Shown here piece after piece: positions 35,285 through 44,029 of a stretch of DNA of 64,000 nucleotides. Position 1 is the first letter of the stretch. Every line of letters begins with the position of its first letter. Under the pieces are notes generated by a model. The model searched no databases, was not told the DNA's origin, and worked only from the letters and a program-made list of their open reading frames with translations. Made by a program: the position numbers and the translations under genes. The stretch covers positions 21,070 to 85,069 of the forward strand of contig JAPPJO010000117.1 of the NCBI GenBank assembly GCA_028820325.1, in the 5' to 3' direction. The stretch comes from Gammaproteobacteria bacterium. GTDB taxonomy: Bacteria > Gemmatimonadota > Gemmatimonadetes > Longimicrobiales > Gaopeijiaceae.

Positions 35285-37494
35285 CAGCCGGACTTGACCA
35301 GCTTGTAGTACGTGCCGTCCCGATCCGCGATCAGCTCGTCGTGCGTCCCGCGCTGCACTTCGACACCCCCGTCGAGCACGATGATCTCGTCGCAGTCCCG
35401 CACGGTGCTCAGCCGGTGCGCCACGATCAGGCAGGTGACACCGCGACGTCGCAGGGCGTCATCGACGTATTCCTCCGTCGCGGCATCGAGGGCGCTGGTC
35501 GCCTCATCCAGAATGAGCAGCGTCGGATTGCCCAGCAGCCCCCGGGCGATCTCCAGCCGCTGGCGCTGGCCGCCGCTGAAATTCACGCCGCCTTCCTCGA
35601 CCCGGGTCGAATACCCGGCCGGCCGAAGCAGGATTTCGTCATGGATCCGGGCATCGCGTGTCGCCGCGAAGATGGCTTCATCCGGAACGGCGGGGTTCCA
35701 CAGCGTGATGTTGTCGCGCACGGACGCGGAAAAGAGCACGACCTCCTGATCCACCATGGAGATGGACCGCCGCAGCACCTCCTCGGGAATCTCATCGCGG
35801 GGGTGGCCATCGAACAGGATTTCGCCGGACCAGGGCTGATAGAGACCGGCAATCAGCCGCGCGAGGGTCGACTTGCCGGAACCGCTGGGACCGACAACGG
35901 CAACCCGCTGCCCCGGCCTGATCAGGAGGTTGAAGTCCTTGATCAGAGCGGGCCGACTCCTGTTGAAGCCGAAGCTGACGTCTCGCAGCTCGAGCCGGCC
36001 GGTGAGCTGGAGTCGGCCGTTGAAGGTGGGAAGCGACTCCGACTGAGAACTCCGGCGACGGAAGGTGGGGTCTTCCGCCGCTTTGGAGATATCCTCGAGT
36101 CGCTGCAGATCGGTTTCGAGCGCCTGGCGTTGCCCGGCGAACTCCAGGAAGCGCCCAACCGGTGCCAGAAACATCTCGGCCAGGATATAGAACCCGACCA
36201 GCGTGCCCAGGGTCATCTCTCCGGCCATGACCAGGCTTCCCCCGATGCCCAGGACCGCCGCGGCGCGAAGTGCGGCGATCATGCCCGGGAGCGCGGTATT
36301 GACGGAGCCCAGTGCGGAATAGCTCCGGCGTGCATGCAGTTCGCGCGCCTGATGGCCGCTCCACTGCGAAAAGAAACGGTCGTCCGATCCCGTCATGCGC
36401 AGGTTGTCGGCATGATTCAGCATCTGCATGCCGACGCCGATCAAGAGCCCCTGTTCGCGCCTCATCGCCTGGCTTCGAACCGCCCTGAGCCCATTGAGAA
36501 AGTGTGCCAGCACGCCGTGCAGAAGGGCCAGAAACAGCACAACCAGCGTGAGCCGGACATCGTAGGCCAACATGGCAATGAGCAGCACAGCGCTCATCGC
36601 CATGTCGACAATGAGCACCAGAAACTGTTCCGTCAGGTTTCTCGCGACTCTGTCGATGGACGAGACTCGATCCGTCAGATCGCCTACGAGACGGTGTTCG
36701 AAGAACTCCACCGGCAACCGCAGCAGCCGCGACAGGCCTCGACTGTAGCCCATCACCGCAATCCGGATCGCGAACCGTTTCAGGAACCGGTGCTTGAGCA
36801 GGGACAGGATGTATACGAGGACACCGCCGCCGAGCAGGGCCGTCACGAGTCCGCCCCAGGGCCCCCGGTTCTCCAGAACATCGTCCACGAAAACGCCTAG
36901 AGATGCGGGGACAACAAGGGCCAGCAGCGTCAACATGAGGCCGCAGGCAATTACCCAGGCAAGCGCGCTCCGCGATCCGGTGAGCAGCGTGCCCAGTTGC
37001 GTGTACAATCCGGGCGGCTCGCCGCCGGGTTCGAAACCGGAGCCCCGCTTGAATCGCAGCGCAATTCCGCTGTAGCCCTTGCCGAACTCTTCCGCCGAGA
37101 GCCTGCGCCGCCCCGTGGACGGATCATTGAGATAGAAGTGGCGACCGTCGAACCCCTCGAGGACAACAAAATGGCTGAATTGCCAGAACACGATCAGAGG
37201 CAACTGCAGCCTCTTCAGCTGACCGGCACGCAGGCTGAGTCCACTGCATTCGAGACCGTAGTGCCTGGCCGCGCGTGCGATGCTCGCCGCACTGCTCCCG
37301 TCCCGACTCACCTCGCATCTTTCCCGCAATTCCACCAGCGAAACCCAGCGTCCGAAGTAGGCGAGAATGCTGCCGAGGCAGGCCGCGCCACACTCCGACG
37401 CGTGCATCTGCAACAGAATCGGCGTGGTTACGCGCTGTTTCTCGAAGCTCGGTGCGGCCTTGTCGTCAACCCCCCTGAAGGCGATCAGCGTCAT
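35284..37494 (-). CDS. C39 peptidase-containing ABC exporter (NHLM type)
   Basis: 736-residue bifunctional transporter that removes NHLP leaders and exports the core. The C39 papain-like domain (1-150) has the catalytic Cys35 in HASECGAACLGSILAYFG, His108 in FSHFVVLEGFDG and Asp124 in YLNDPSTGRR. The transmembrane domain spans about 170-450, and the ATPase shows AVVGPSGSGKSTLARLIAG, VNFSGGQRQRLEIARGLL, TLLILDEATSALD and LIVAHRLSTVRDCD. I start at ATG 37494, one base after the adaptor stop; a longer reading exists but would overlap. All catalytic residues for processing the precursor at 28420 are present. Confidence 0.93.
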   Translation of the reverse strand: MTLIAFRGVDDKAAPSFEKQRVTTPILLQMHASECGAACLGSILAYFGRWVSLVELRERCEVSRDGSSAASIARAARHYGLECSGLSLRAGQLKRLQLPLIVFWQFSHFVVLEGFDGRHFYLNDPSTGRRRLSAEEFGKGYSGIALRFKRGSGFEPGGEPPGLYTQLGTLLTGSRSALAWVIACGLMLTLLALVVPASLGVFVDDVLENRGPWGGLVTALLGGGVLVYILSLLKHRFLKRFAIRIAVMGYSRGLSRLLRLPVEFFEHRLVGDLTDRVSSIDRVARNLTEQFLVLIVDMAMSAVLLIAMLAYDVRLTLVVLFLALLHGVLAHFLNGLRAVRSQAMRREQGLLIGVGMQMLNHADNLRMTGSDDRFFSQWSGHQARELHARRSYSALGSVNTALPGMIAALRAAAVLGIGGSLVMAGEMTLGTLVGFYILAEMFLAPVGRFLEFAGQRQALETDLQRLEDISKAAEDPTFRRRSSQSESLPTFNGRLQLTGRLELRDVSFGFNRSRPALIKDFNLLIRPGQRVAVVGPSGSGKSTLARLIAGLYQPWSGEILFDGHPRDEIPEEVLRRSISMVDQEVVLFSASVRDNITLWNPAVPDEAIFAATRDARIHDEILLRPAGYSTRVEEGGVNFSGGQRQRLEIARGLLGNPTLLILDEATSALDAATEEYVDDALRRRGVTCLIVAHRLSTVRDCDEIIVLDGGVEVQRGTHDELIADRDGTYYKLVKSG

Positions 37495-37495
37495 A

Positions 37496-38047
37496 TCATG
37501 ACCGCCCCATCCGCAGGAATGCGACCGGAGATTGCGTACCGATCTCGATGACGATCCGGCATTCTCTGCCCACAATGGAAGCAAGGTCGAGGCTCTCGTC
37601 CAGCGCGATATCGAGGCGGTGCATGGATCCCGGCGCCGCAGACTCGAAGGCCGCGGGAGCCTCGAACGGGCGAACGCCGGAAATCGCCGCGACTTCCACG
37701 CTTATTGTGTCCGCTTCTCCATCCGCCGTACCCAGTTCCATCACCGCCGGCATTCCTGCCCTGATCTCCGGCACGACGTCGCTGTCGATCCAGACGAGCG
37801 CCTGCACGGACCGGCCCGCTTCGGACAGGTTTGTGCCCGGGTCGACCAGCACACCGTCCACCGCGAGGCTGCGGGTTACGCTGCCAAGAAAGAGCCACGT
37901 CACGAAGATGAACAACCACAGCGCGACGGCGACGACGAGCAGGCGCTCCCGCGGTGTGGAAACCGTCAGCAGCCGGTCGAGTTGTTCCCGTTCCTGCTTT
38001 GCTTCGGCAACGGTATCGTGAAACGAACCAAACGGGTTATTGAACAC
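37496..38047 (-). CDS. HlyD-like NHLM secretion adaptor, unusually short
   Basis: 183-residue membrane-fusion-type protein. FNNPFGSFHDTVAEAKQERE, QLDRLLTVSTPRERL and a single transmembrane helix (LVVAVALWLFIFVTWLF) followed by SLAVDGVLVDPG match the N-terminus of NHLM-type HlyD family adaptors. Normal family members then have a long coiled-coil hairpin; here the protein goes almost straight to a lipoyl/beta-barrel-like end (ISVEVAAISGVRPFEAPAAF). I use GTG 38047, since an upstream GTG (38068) has no ribosome site. It ends one base before the C39 transporter, which it should bridge toward the outer membrane. Confidence 0.8.
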   Translation of the reverse strand: MFNNPFGSFHDTVAEAKQEREQLDRLLTVSTPRERLLVVAVALWLFIFVTWLFLGSVTRSLAVDGVLVDPGTNLSEAGRSVQALVWIDSDVVPEIRAGMPAVMELGTADGEADTISVEVAAISGVRPFEAPAAFESAAPGSMHRLDIALDESLDLASIVGRECRIVIEIGTQSPVAFLRMGRS

Positions 38048-38131
38048 GTCCCTGCTTCGCCTCCTCACCAGGTATCGAACAAGGATAGCACGTCAGGGTG
38101 CGCGGTGCAGACTCGGGCGGCCGCCGGCCGG

Positions 38132-39442
38132 CTACGTCGGCACGGAGTCGTGCTTCCGCCCCAATGGCGCACCCAGACCGTGGGCGATTTGCGCGAAGCT
38201 GCTCACGGGAAGGAACGCGCACTGCCGCTCCCAATCCGCCGGATCGGGGGTCTTCGCGTCGACCAGTTCGAGCATCTCGTCGAACTTGCGCAAGGCGGAA
38301 CAGTCCACGGCCAGCGGATCGGCGGCCTCCCGGTAGTTCGGCCACACGCGGTCCCGGGCGTCGCGCCAGAACGCACTGTCGTACTTCGAACCACAGCAAT
38401 AGTGCCAGCCCACGAACAAGCCGGCTGCGAGCGCATCGGTGACGAGAAAGCGGTTGATGACGGGCGCGTCGCTCTGCACATACTCCGCCGGCCGGTGGAA
38501 CCGCATGCGCAGAACCAGCGCGACCTGCAGTTGTGCCAACCTGATGGCGGTCGCTTCGAGCGGCTCCATGAAGGCGGCGGCATTCCCGACGCGGACCACG
38601 GCACCATCATAGATCCGGCGGCGGACGAAATTGGGAAACGGAATGACGGCGCGCTTCTCGAAATCCGACACGCCGTCCTCCGCAAGGAACTCGTCGAAGT
38701 CCGCCTCGACTGCATCGAGATCGGACACTTCCCTATTGAAGACATAGCCGTAGGATGTGTGCACGGTCAGCGGAATGACGAACACCCATCCGTGCGGACG
38801 CGCCACCGCACGGGTATACGTGAGTTCGCGGACCGGCGCGTTCGGCGGCGCCTTGACGACCGGGGGGCCGCGGCGAATGGCGGCGCAGTTCGTGGGGATG
38901 AAGGAAATGTCGATGTGCTCCTGCGGATCCAGTTGCCGCGGATAGCCGCGGGCATCGAAGACCAGATCGTAGCGCTCGGCCTCACGGCCTTCGAACTGCA
39001 CCTGCGCGCCGCCGTCGACTCGCGTGATCGCGGTCACTCTCGCGTCGATGTGGCGGGCCCGCGTACTCGCGTGCAACAGGTCCGCCATCAGGTCGGCCGA
39101 CAGGTGGTAGGCATAGGCCACCTGTTGTGGCGTGAAGTAGTGAACAAAGTCCTGCCGGCGTCGACCCCATCCCTCGAAGCGGCTGCCGAACTTGCGGGTG
39201 CCGTTCAGGCGTTGCTGAATCGTCTCGTGGGGCAACTGCGACAGCTGCTGCAGTTCGCGGACAAGACTGGGCCAACTTCCTTCGCCCACGCCGATGATGG
39301 GAATGCGAGAATCGTAGATGTGGTGCAGCTCATGATCGCGCTCGGGGTGCAACCGCGATACGCTGGCGGCGGCCAGCGCGCCCGCGGTGCCGCGGCCGAC
39401 GACGGCAATCTTCCTGCACGAGCTGCTGCCGAGTTCCTTCAC
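38132..39442 (-). CDS. Flavin-dependent (tryptophan-type) halogenase
   Basis: 436-residue flavin-dependent halogenase-family protein. Motifs: GRGTAG (16-21) for FAD, VGEGSWPSL (52-60), Lys84 in RKFGSRFEGWG where PrnA/RebH have the catalytic lysine, and MEPLEATAI (292-300), matching the EPLESTGI motif that holds the chloride-side Glu/Ser (here Glu296, Ala297). The WxWxIP motif reads W219VFVIP224, with the second Trp changed to Phe. Tryptophan is the only aromatic residue in the neighbouring core peptide LCCCW, so its indole is the likely target, on the leader-bound or free peptide. The GTG at 39442 follows a strong GGGGAGG; ATG 39508 is the alternative. No flavin reductase is seen in the window. 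Confidence 0.85.
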   Translation of the reverse strand: MKELGSSSCRKIAVVGRGTAGALAAASVSRLHPERDHELHHIYDSRIPIIGVGEGSWPSLVRELQQLSQLPHETIQQRLNGTRKFGSRFEGWGRRRQDFVHYFTPQQVAYAYHLSADLMADLLHASTRARHIDARVTAITRVDGGAQVQFEGREAERYDLVFDARGYPRQLDPQEHIDISFIPTNCAAIRRGPPVVKAPPNAPVRELTYTRAVARPHGWVFVIPLTVHTSYGYVFNREVSDLDAVEADFDEFLAEDGVSDFEKRAVIPFPNFVRRRIYDGAVVRVGNAAAFMEPLEATAIRLAQLQVALVLRMRFHRPAEYVQSDAPVINRFLVTDALAAGLFVGWHYCCGSKYDSAFWRDARDRVWPNYREAADPLAVDCSALRKFDEMLELVDAKTPDPADWERQCAFLPVSSFAQIAHGLGAPLGRKHDSVPT

Positions 39443-39556
39443 CGTGGCGACCTCCCCGGGCGCACCGCCCCCTGAACGCGACAGCGCGCGGCAAACGCGA
39501 CGCGCCATGTCCCGGCCCCGCCCGCGCCATCCGCGAGGCCGCGGGCGAGGCGGACA

Positions 39557-40708
39557 TCAGGGCGCGATGACACCTGAAAGCACCATGTAGACATAGGCCT
39601 TGATCTGTTCAACCCGGTCTCCGGCGATGACCAGCTTGATGTGGTGGATTCCCCGCAACAGTACAAACCGCCCGGTTCTGCCAAACAGAATGGTCGGTTG
39701 CGAGACCCAGCCGGCCAGCGCCGCGACTTTCTCCGACACTACACGGTCCTCGTGGCGCAGGGCCTCCAGCACCGGCTGCCAATCCGTCAGGCCATCGATC
39801 CAGACCCGGGAAGCAGCCGTATATCTCTGCTTGACTATGGGCGTCAGGCCGAGGGTCGGACCGACGCCATCCGCCTGCGCGTCGACGTTCACCCCGGTCC
39901 TGACGACCTGCGTGCGCTCGCCGAAGCGTGCAAGCACCCTCTCCACGGTCGCGATGTTCCCGGGCCAGGCGATCTCCTCGAGAAAGGAACGGACATCCCG
40001 CTGCCCGGTGAAGCCCATGATAGCCAGGCGGATCGTGCGCGCGCGTGACGGAAACAGGCCGAACGAGTCGAGGCGGGTGTCCTCCGGTTGCGCCAGGTAG
40101 ACCCGCTCGGCGTTGCTACGCTCCGCCGCGCTCGGTTCCAGGTCGTGACAGTCCACGAGTTCGTCCACCACGACGCCGACATCGGGCTGCTGCCCGGCGC
40201 CGCCGAAGATCATGCGTTCGTTGGGCCGCAGGAACATCCCGGGCAGCGGATCGTCCTCGCCTCCCGAGTCGATGTCGTATTCCAGCATCAACTTGCGGCC
40301 GACAATCGCGCGCAGGGGCGAGTCCGCGGCCTCCATGCTGCGAAACAGGCGGCCGATCGCCGCCGCCGTGCGATCCGATGGGTCGCGTCGCGCCTTCTCC
40401 TCGAAAAACGCGCCCGACCGGTTGCCGCTCGCCAGCGAGACGCCGAAATCCGCCCGCGGCCGACTGTCGTGCAGCGGCAGCTCGAAGCCGAACGGCTGGG
40501 CACCCATGGTTATGGGCAGGGTCCCCGCCCTTGCCAGCAGGTGTTCCCACTCGTGCTCCCCGATCAGCACGGGAGAGATTCTGTCTCGCAGGTGCCCGAG
40601 CAGGTCGTGCATGGTGGCACCTTCGCCCGCCAGTCGCTCCTGGGTGATCGCTATCGCTTCGTGGATGTCCACTACTCGCGCCTCAAGCCTCAAAGCCGTG
40701 CCGAACAC
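39557..40708 (-). CDS. RiPP-cluster protein of unknown function
   Basis: 383-residue soluble protein without signal or membrane segments. I recognise no named family. Visible conserved-looking blocks are ADFGVSLASGNR, IRLAIMGFTG, EEIAWPGN, GVNVDAQADGVGPTLGL, and near the end LLRGIHHIKLVIAGDRVEQI with KAYVYMVLSG. Alternating beta strands with repeated short helices would be compatible with a barrel such as the ABBA prenyltransferase fold, but no diagnostic residue supports this. It lies between the ABC ATPase (30-base gap) and the halogenase within the operon, so a tailoring or leader-handling role is likely. GTG 40708 and GTG 40672 (after GAGG) are both possible starts. Confidence 0.7.
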   Translation of the reverse strand: MFGTALRLEARVVDIHEAIAITQERLAGEGATMHDLLGHLRDRISPVLIGEHEWEHLLARAGTLPITMGAQPFGFELPLHDSRPRADFGVSLASGNRSGAFFEEKARRDPSDRTAAAIGRLFRSMEAADSPLRAIVGRKLMLEYDIDSGGEDDPLPGMFLRPNERMIFGGAGQQPDVGVVVDELVDCHDLEPSAAERSNAERVYLAQPEDTRLDSFGLFPSRARTIRLAIMGFTGQRDVRSFLEEIAWPGNIATVERVLARFGERTQVVRTGVNVDAQADGVGPTLGLTPIVKQRYTAASRVWIDGLTDWQPVLEALRHEDRVVSEKVAALAGWVSQPTILFGRTGRFVLLRGIHHIKLVIAGDRVEQIKAYVYMVLSGVIAP

Positions 40709-40738
40709 TCGGCCGGAGCCTGGAGACAGGTCTTCCGC

Positions 40739-41440
40739 TCAGGATCGGCGCTCGTCGTCATGCACCGTGCCGTCGACCATGCGGATCAGACGCCGGGACC
40801 GCTCCATGACGCGGCTGTCGTGGGTGGCGAAGACGAAGGTCACTCCGAGGTCGCGATTCAGCTCGCCCATGACATCGAGGAGCGCTTCGCTGGTGACCGA
40901 GTCGAGGTTCGCCGTCGGCTCGTCCGCGAGCACCAGGGCCGGACGGCCAGCCACCGCACGCACGACGGCGACCCGCTGCTGCTGGCCGCCGGACAGCTTG
41001 CCCGGGCGCCGGTCTTCGAGCCCTTCCATTCCCGTCCGCGCAAAGAGTTCGCGGACCCGCGCCTGGCGCTCCTCCGCGTCCACGCCCTGGAGGAGCATCG
41101 GGAATTCCGCATTCTCCAACGCCGTGAGCACGGGGAGCAGGTTATAGGCCTGGAAGACAAAGCCGACCTCCTCGAGCCGGAGCCGCGCCAGCTCCCGGTT
41201 CGACATGCGGCTCACCTCGCGCCCGGCGACCCAGACCCGTCCCTGCGTGGGGCGGGTCAGGCCACCGATCAGATTCAGCAGCGTCGTCTTGCCGGAGCCC
41301 GACGGCCCCGCGAGCGCGGTGAACTCGCCACGCTCGATGGTCAGGCTGACGTCGCGGACCGCCTGCACGGATTCGGCTTCCTGCTCGAAGATCTTCCAGA
41401 CGCCGTCGGTCCGGGCGGCTGCCGTGTCGCGCACTGCCAT
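40739..41440 (-). CDS. ABC transporter ATPase (MacB/LolD type)
   Basis: 233-residue ATPase of the MacB/LolD family. Walker A ALAGPSGSGKTTLLNLIGG, Q-loop VGFVFQAYNLLPVLTALEN, signature GKLSGGQQQRVAVVRAVA, Walker B PALVLADEPTANLDS and H-loop FVFATHDSRVM are intact. It would power the two FtsX-type permeases encoded upstream. The ATG at 41440 sits just after a GAGG box; an adjacent GTG at 41443 is possible. Being in the same operon as the RiPP genes, it could serve export, self-protection or outer-membrane delivery. Confidence 0.9.
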   Translation of the reverse strand: MAVRDTAAARTDGVWKIFEQEAESVQAVRDVSLTIERGEFTALAGPSGSGKTTLLNLIGGLTRPTQGRVWVAGREVSRMSNRELARLRLEEVGFVFQAYNLLPVLTALENAEFPMLLQGVDAEERQARVRELFARTGMEGLEDRRPGKLSGGQQQRVAVVRAVAGRPALVLADEPTANLDSVTSEALLDVMGELNRDLGVTFVFATHDSRVMERSRRLIRMVDGTVHDDERRS

Positions 41441-41486
41441 CACACCTCGATTCTCCTTGCGCGCCAGGGGGTCGGCACGAGAATGG

Positions 41487-42764
41487 CTACCGATCGAACT
41501 TCATCGCCTCGGTAATGTCGACCCGGGCGGCGCGCAGCGCCGGATAGACCGAGGCGAGAATGCCAATGCCGAGAATGAACGCGACAATCTGGACTATGCG
41601 TCGCACCCCGAAGATTGGCACGATTACAGGGTCGACGGCGACACCCGAGAATGTCAACTCGTCGATGTCCTGCATGAAGACCGACGTGTCGAGCCCGTCG
41701 CCGAAGAAATACCAGGTGCCCAGGAGTCCCAGGCCGACGCCGACCAGCCCGCTGACGGCGGACAGCGTGAGGCCTTCGATGAGAACGACGGTGCCCGTCT
41801 GACCCGGCGTCAGCCCCTGCGCCTGAAGCACGCCGAACTCGCGCTGGCGATGCATCACCGACATCAGCACCGTGTTGACGATCCCGAACGCGATGATGAC
41901 GAACAGGAACCCCTGAATCACGTAATTTCCGAACTCGTCGATCGCGATCCCCGCCGCCAGTACGGGGTTCGCCTCGCGCCACCCCACGACGCGTGCCTCG
42001 CCCCGTTCCACCGGCTCTGCAAGCGCCAGCGCCAGGCGGTCGGAGACCCACCGGGCTCTGCCACTGCCCTGCAGGACGACCGCGACGTTGGTCACGTCGC
42101 TCCCGGAACCGAGCCACTCGCCGGCGGTCGCGAGCGTGATGTGGATCGTCGCCTGGTCGATGGCGGCGACGCGGCTGCGGAAGATCCCCACCACGTGGAG
42201 CAGCTGCCCCGTAATCTCGCCGTCGGCACCCTGCGCCTGCACGACGAAGCGCGATCCGATCTCGAGTCCCAGGCTGCGGGCCAGATCGGCGCCGACAAAG
42301 GCCGCCAGCCGATCATCGGGCTCGAGGTAGCGCCCTTCGATCACCCCATCGTCGATCATGCCGAAGCCCGCTTCGGCGACGGGGTCGACCCCCACGATCT
42401 GCGCCGGGCGCGCACCGGCCGCCGAACTCGCCAGCCCGTTGATCCCGAGCCTGGCGGACGTGGTCACGACATGCGGCGCGATCTCCGGAGAGGCCAGCGC
42501 CTGCTGCGCGGCGCGCAGGACGTCCGTCGTCAGCCGGTTGTCGATCTGACGGCGCAGCCGGTACTCGGGCCGCTCGACGGTCACGTGTCCGCTCCCCATG
42601 CGCACACCGGAATCGACCCACTGCTCGTGGCTGCCGTCGTCGATCGTCATCGACCAGACCAGGAATGCGCCGCCCACGATCATCGCCGAGGCGGTCAGCA
42701 CCGTGCGACGCAGATGACGGCGCAGGTTCCTGAGGGCGAGCCGGACCAGGACGCGCAGGAGCAC
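41487..42764 (-). CDS. FtsX/MacB-type ABC permease
   Basis: 425-residue permease with one N-terminal transmembrane helix (TVLTASAMIVGGAFLVWSM), a large periplasmic MacB-type core domain (about 40-290) and three C-terminal helices of the FtsX domain (IQGFLFVIIAFGIVNTVLMS, GLTLSAVSGLVGVGLGLLGT, IVAFILGIGILASVYPALRA). LRAARVDITEAMKF is the typical end. The GTG at 42764 comes two bases after the stop of the partner permease. Such proteins use ATP-driven motion to act on lipoproteins or peptides in the periplasm. Confidence 0.88.
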   Translation of the reverse strand: MLLRVLVRLALRNLRRHLRRTVLTASAMIVGGAFLVWSMTIDDGSHEQWVDSGVRMGSGHVTVERPEYRLRRQIDNRLTTDVLRAAQQALASPEIAPHVVTTSARLGINGLASSAAGARPAQIVGVDPVAEAGFGMIDDGVIEGRYLEPDDRLAAFVGADLARSLGLEIGSRFVVQAQGADGEITGQLLHVVGIFRSRVAAIDQATIHITLATAGEWLGSGSDVTNVAVVLQGSGRARWVSDRLALALAEPVERGEARVVGWREANPVLAAGIAIDEFGNYVIQGFLFVIIAFGIVNTVLMSVMHRQREFGVLQAQGLTPGQTGTVVLIEGLTLSAVSGLVGVGLGLLGTWYFFGDGLDTSVFMQDIDELTFSGVAVDPVIVPIFGVRRIVQIVAFILGIGILASVYPALRAARVDITEAMKFDR

Positions 42765-42766
42765 GG

Positions 42767-44023
42767 CTACAGGCCCGACAGAGTGTCGGCAGGCGGCACC
42801 CGCGCCGCACGGATTGCCGGGTAGAGGGCGGAGACGAGTGCCGTGACGATCAGGCCGATGGTCGCCCAGGTCCATGCCGGCACGTTGGTCCCCACACGGA
42901 GACTCGGCGTCAGCAGGACGCCCTCCACGGTGAGACTTCCGAAGAGCCATCCGAGGTCGGGCGGCGCTGCGGAGAACCAGACCAGCAGCGGCACCGTGAC
43001 GCCGGTCCCGAGGCCCAGCCCGATGACGCCGGTCGCGACCGCCTCTGACAGCACCGTGCCTACCACGGACCGCGGCGATGCACCCAGCGCCAGCATGACG
43101 GCGAACTCGCGGCGGCGTTCGAAGGTGGCCATCAGCGTCGTGTTGGCGATGCCGAAGCTGGCGACTGAATAGATGAGGACGATGAAGATCCAGTACGTCG
43201 CATCGGCGAGCGCGACATACTGGGCAAGCACCGGATTGAGCTCCGTCCATGACGCGACCGACATCGCCCGTTCGGGAGCTCCAAGGGAGGCTGCGAGGCG
43301 GGTCGCGGTCAGGTCGGCTTGCGACGGATCGTCAGTGCTGACCGCGATTTCGTGGACCCGCCCCGGATCGAGGACCACGAGCGTCTGGAGGTCTGCGACC
43401 GGCATGACCATGGTGCCGGCATCGAACTCGAGCAGGCCGGTCCGGAAGATGCCGGTGACCGTGTACAGGTCGTTGCCCATCGAGCCGTCCGCCGCCGAGG
43501 CGACGACGACGAGTTCGTCCCCGACGCCCAGCTCGAGCTGCCGCGCCATCTCGTCTCCCACAACGGCTTCGTATCGGCCGGTGGCAGGCAGGCGGCCCGC
43601 TGCCAAGGGATCCAGAAAACGGGTCAGCGCCACCTCGCGCTCGGGGTCGACGCCGAGCAGAACGCCGGCCAGTGTCGCTTCGCCGGAACTCACGAGCCCG
43701 CTCGCGTACACGCGCGGGGCGGCGGCCACGACCGAGGGGTCGGCCTCGATGGTGCGCAGGATCTCCCCCACGTCGGCACCCTCGCGGCCGCCGATGGTCT
43801 CGTACAGGCTGCGCTCGGGCCGGTAGTCGGCATCGTGGATCTCGATCGGTCCGCTGACGAGCGACGTGGCGTTCTCGACGAGTCCCGTCGAGACCCCCTC
43901 GGCCCATCCGACCATGAACACCACGGCAAAGTAGCCGACCCCGAGGCCGAGCGCGGTGAGAGCGGTTCGCTTCCGGTTACGGCCGAGGTTGCGCCACCCG
44001 ATTCGCCACAACCGGCCCGTCAC
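42767..44023 (-). CDS. FtsX/MacB-type ABC permease (partner)
   Basis: 418-residue permease of the same architecture as its downstream neighbour: WRNLGRNRKRTALTALGLGV followed by a first helix, a MacB-like periplasmic domain, then FtsX helices (YWIFIVLIYSVASFGIANTT, ASPRSVVGTVLSEAVATGVI) and AIRAARVPPADTLSGL at the end. Two different permeases and one ATPase point to a LolCDE-like heteromer. The GTG at 44023 has GGGAGG nine bases upstream and lies six bases after the LolA-like gene. Confidence 0.88.
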   Translation of the reverse strand: MTGRLWRIGWRNLGRNRKRTALTALGLGVGYFAVVFMVGWAEGVSTGLVENATSLVSGPIEIHDADYRPERSLYETIGGREGADVGEILRTIEADPSVVAAAPRVYASGLVSSGEATLAGVLLGVDPEREVALTRFLDPLAAGRLPATGRYEAVVGDEMARQLELGVGDELVVVASAADGSMGNDLYTVTGIFRTGLLEFDAGTMVMPVADLQTLVVLDPGRVHEIAVSTDDPSQADLTATRLAASLGAPERAMSVASWTELNPVLAQYVALADATYWIFIVLIYSVASFGIANTTLMATFERRREFAVMLALGASPRSVVGTVLSEAVATGVIGLGLGTGVTVPLLVWFSAAPPDLGWLFGSLTVEGVLLTPSLRVGTNVPAWTWATIGLIVTALVSALYPAIRAARVPPADTLSGL

Positions 44024-44029
44024 GCGGCG

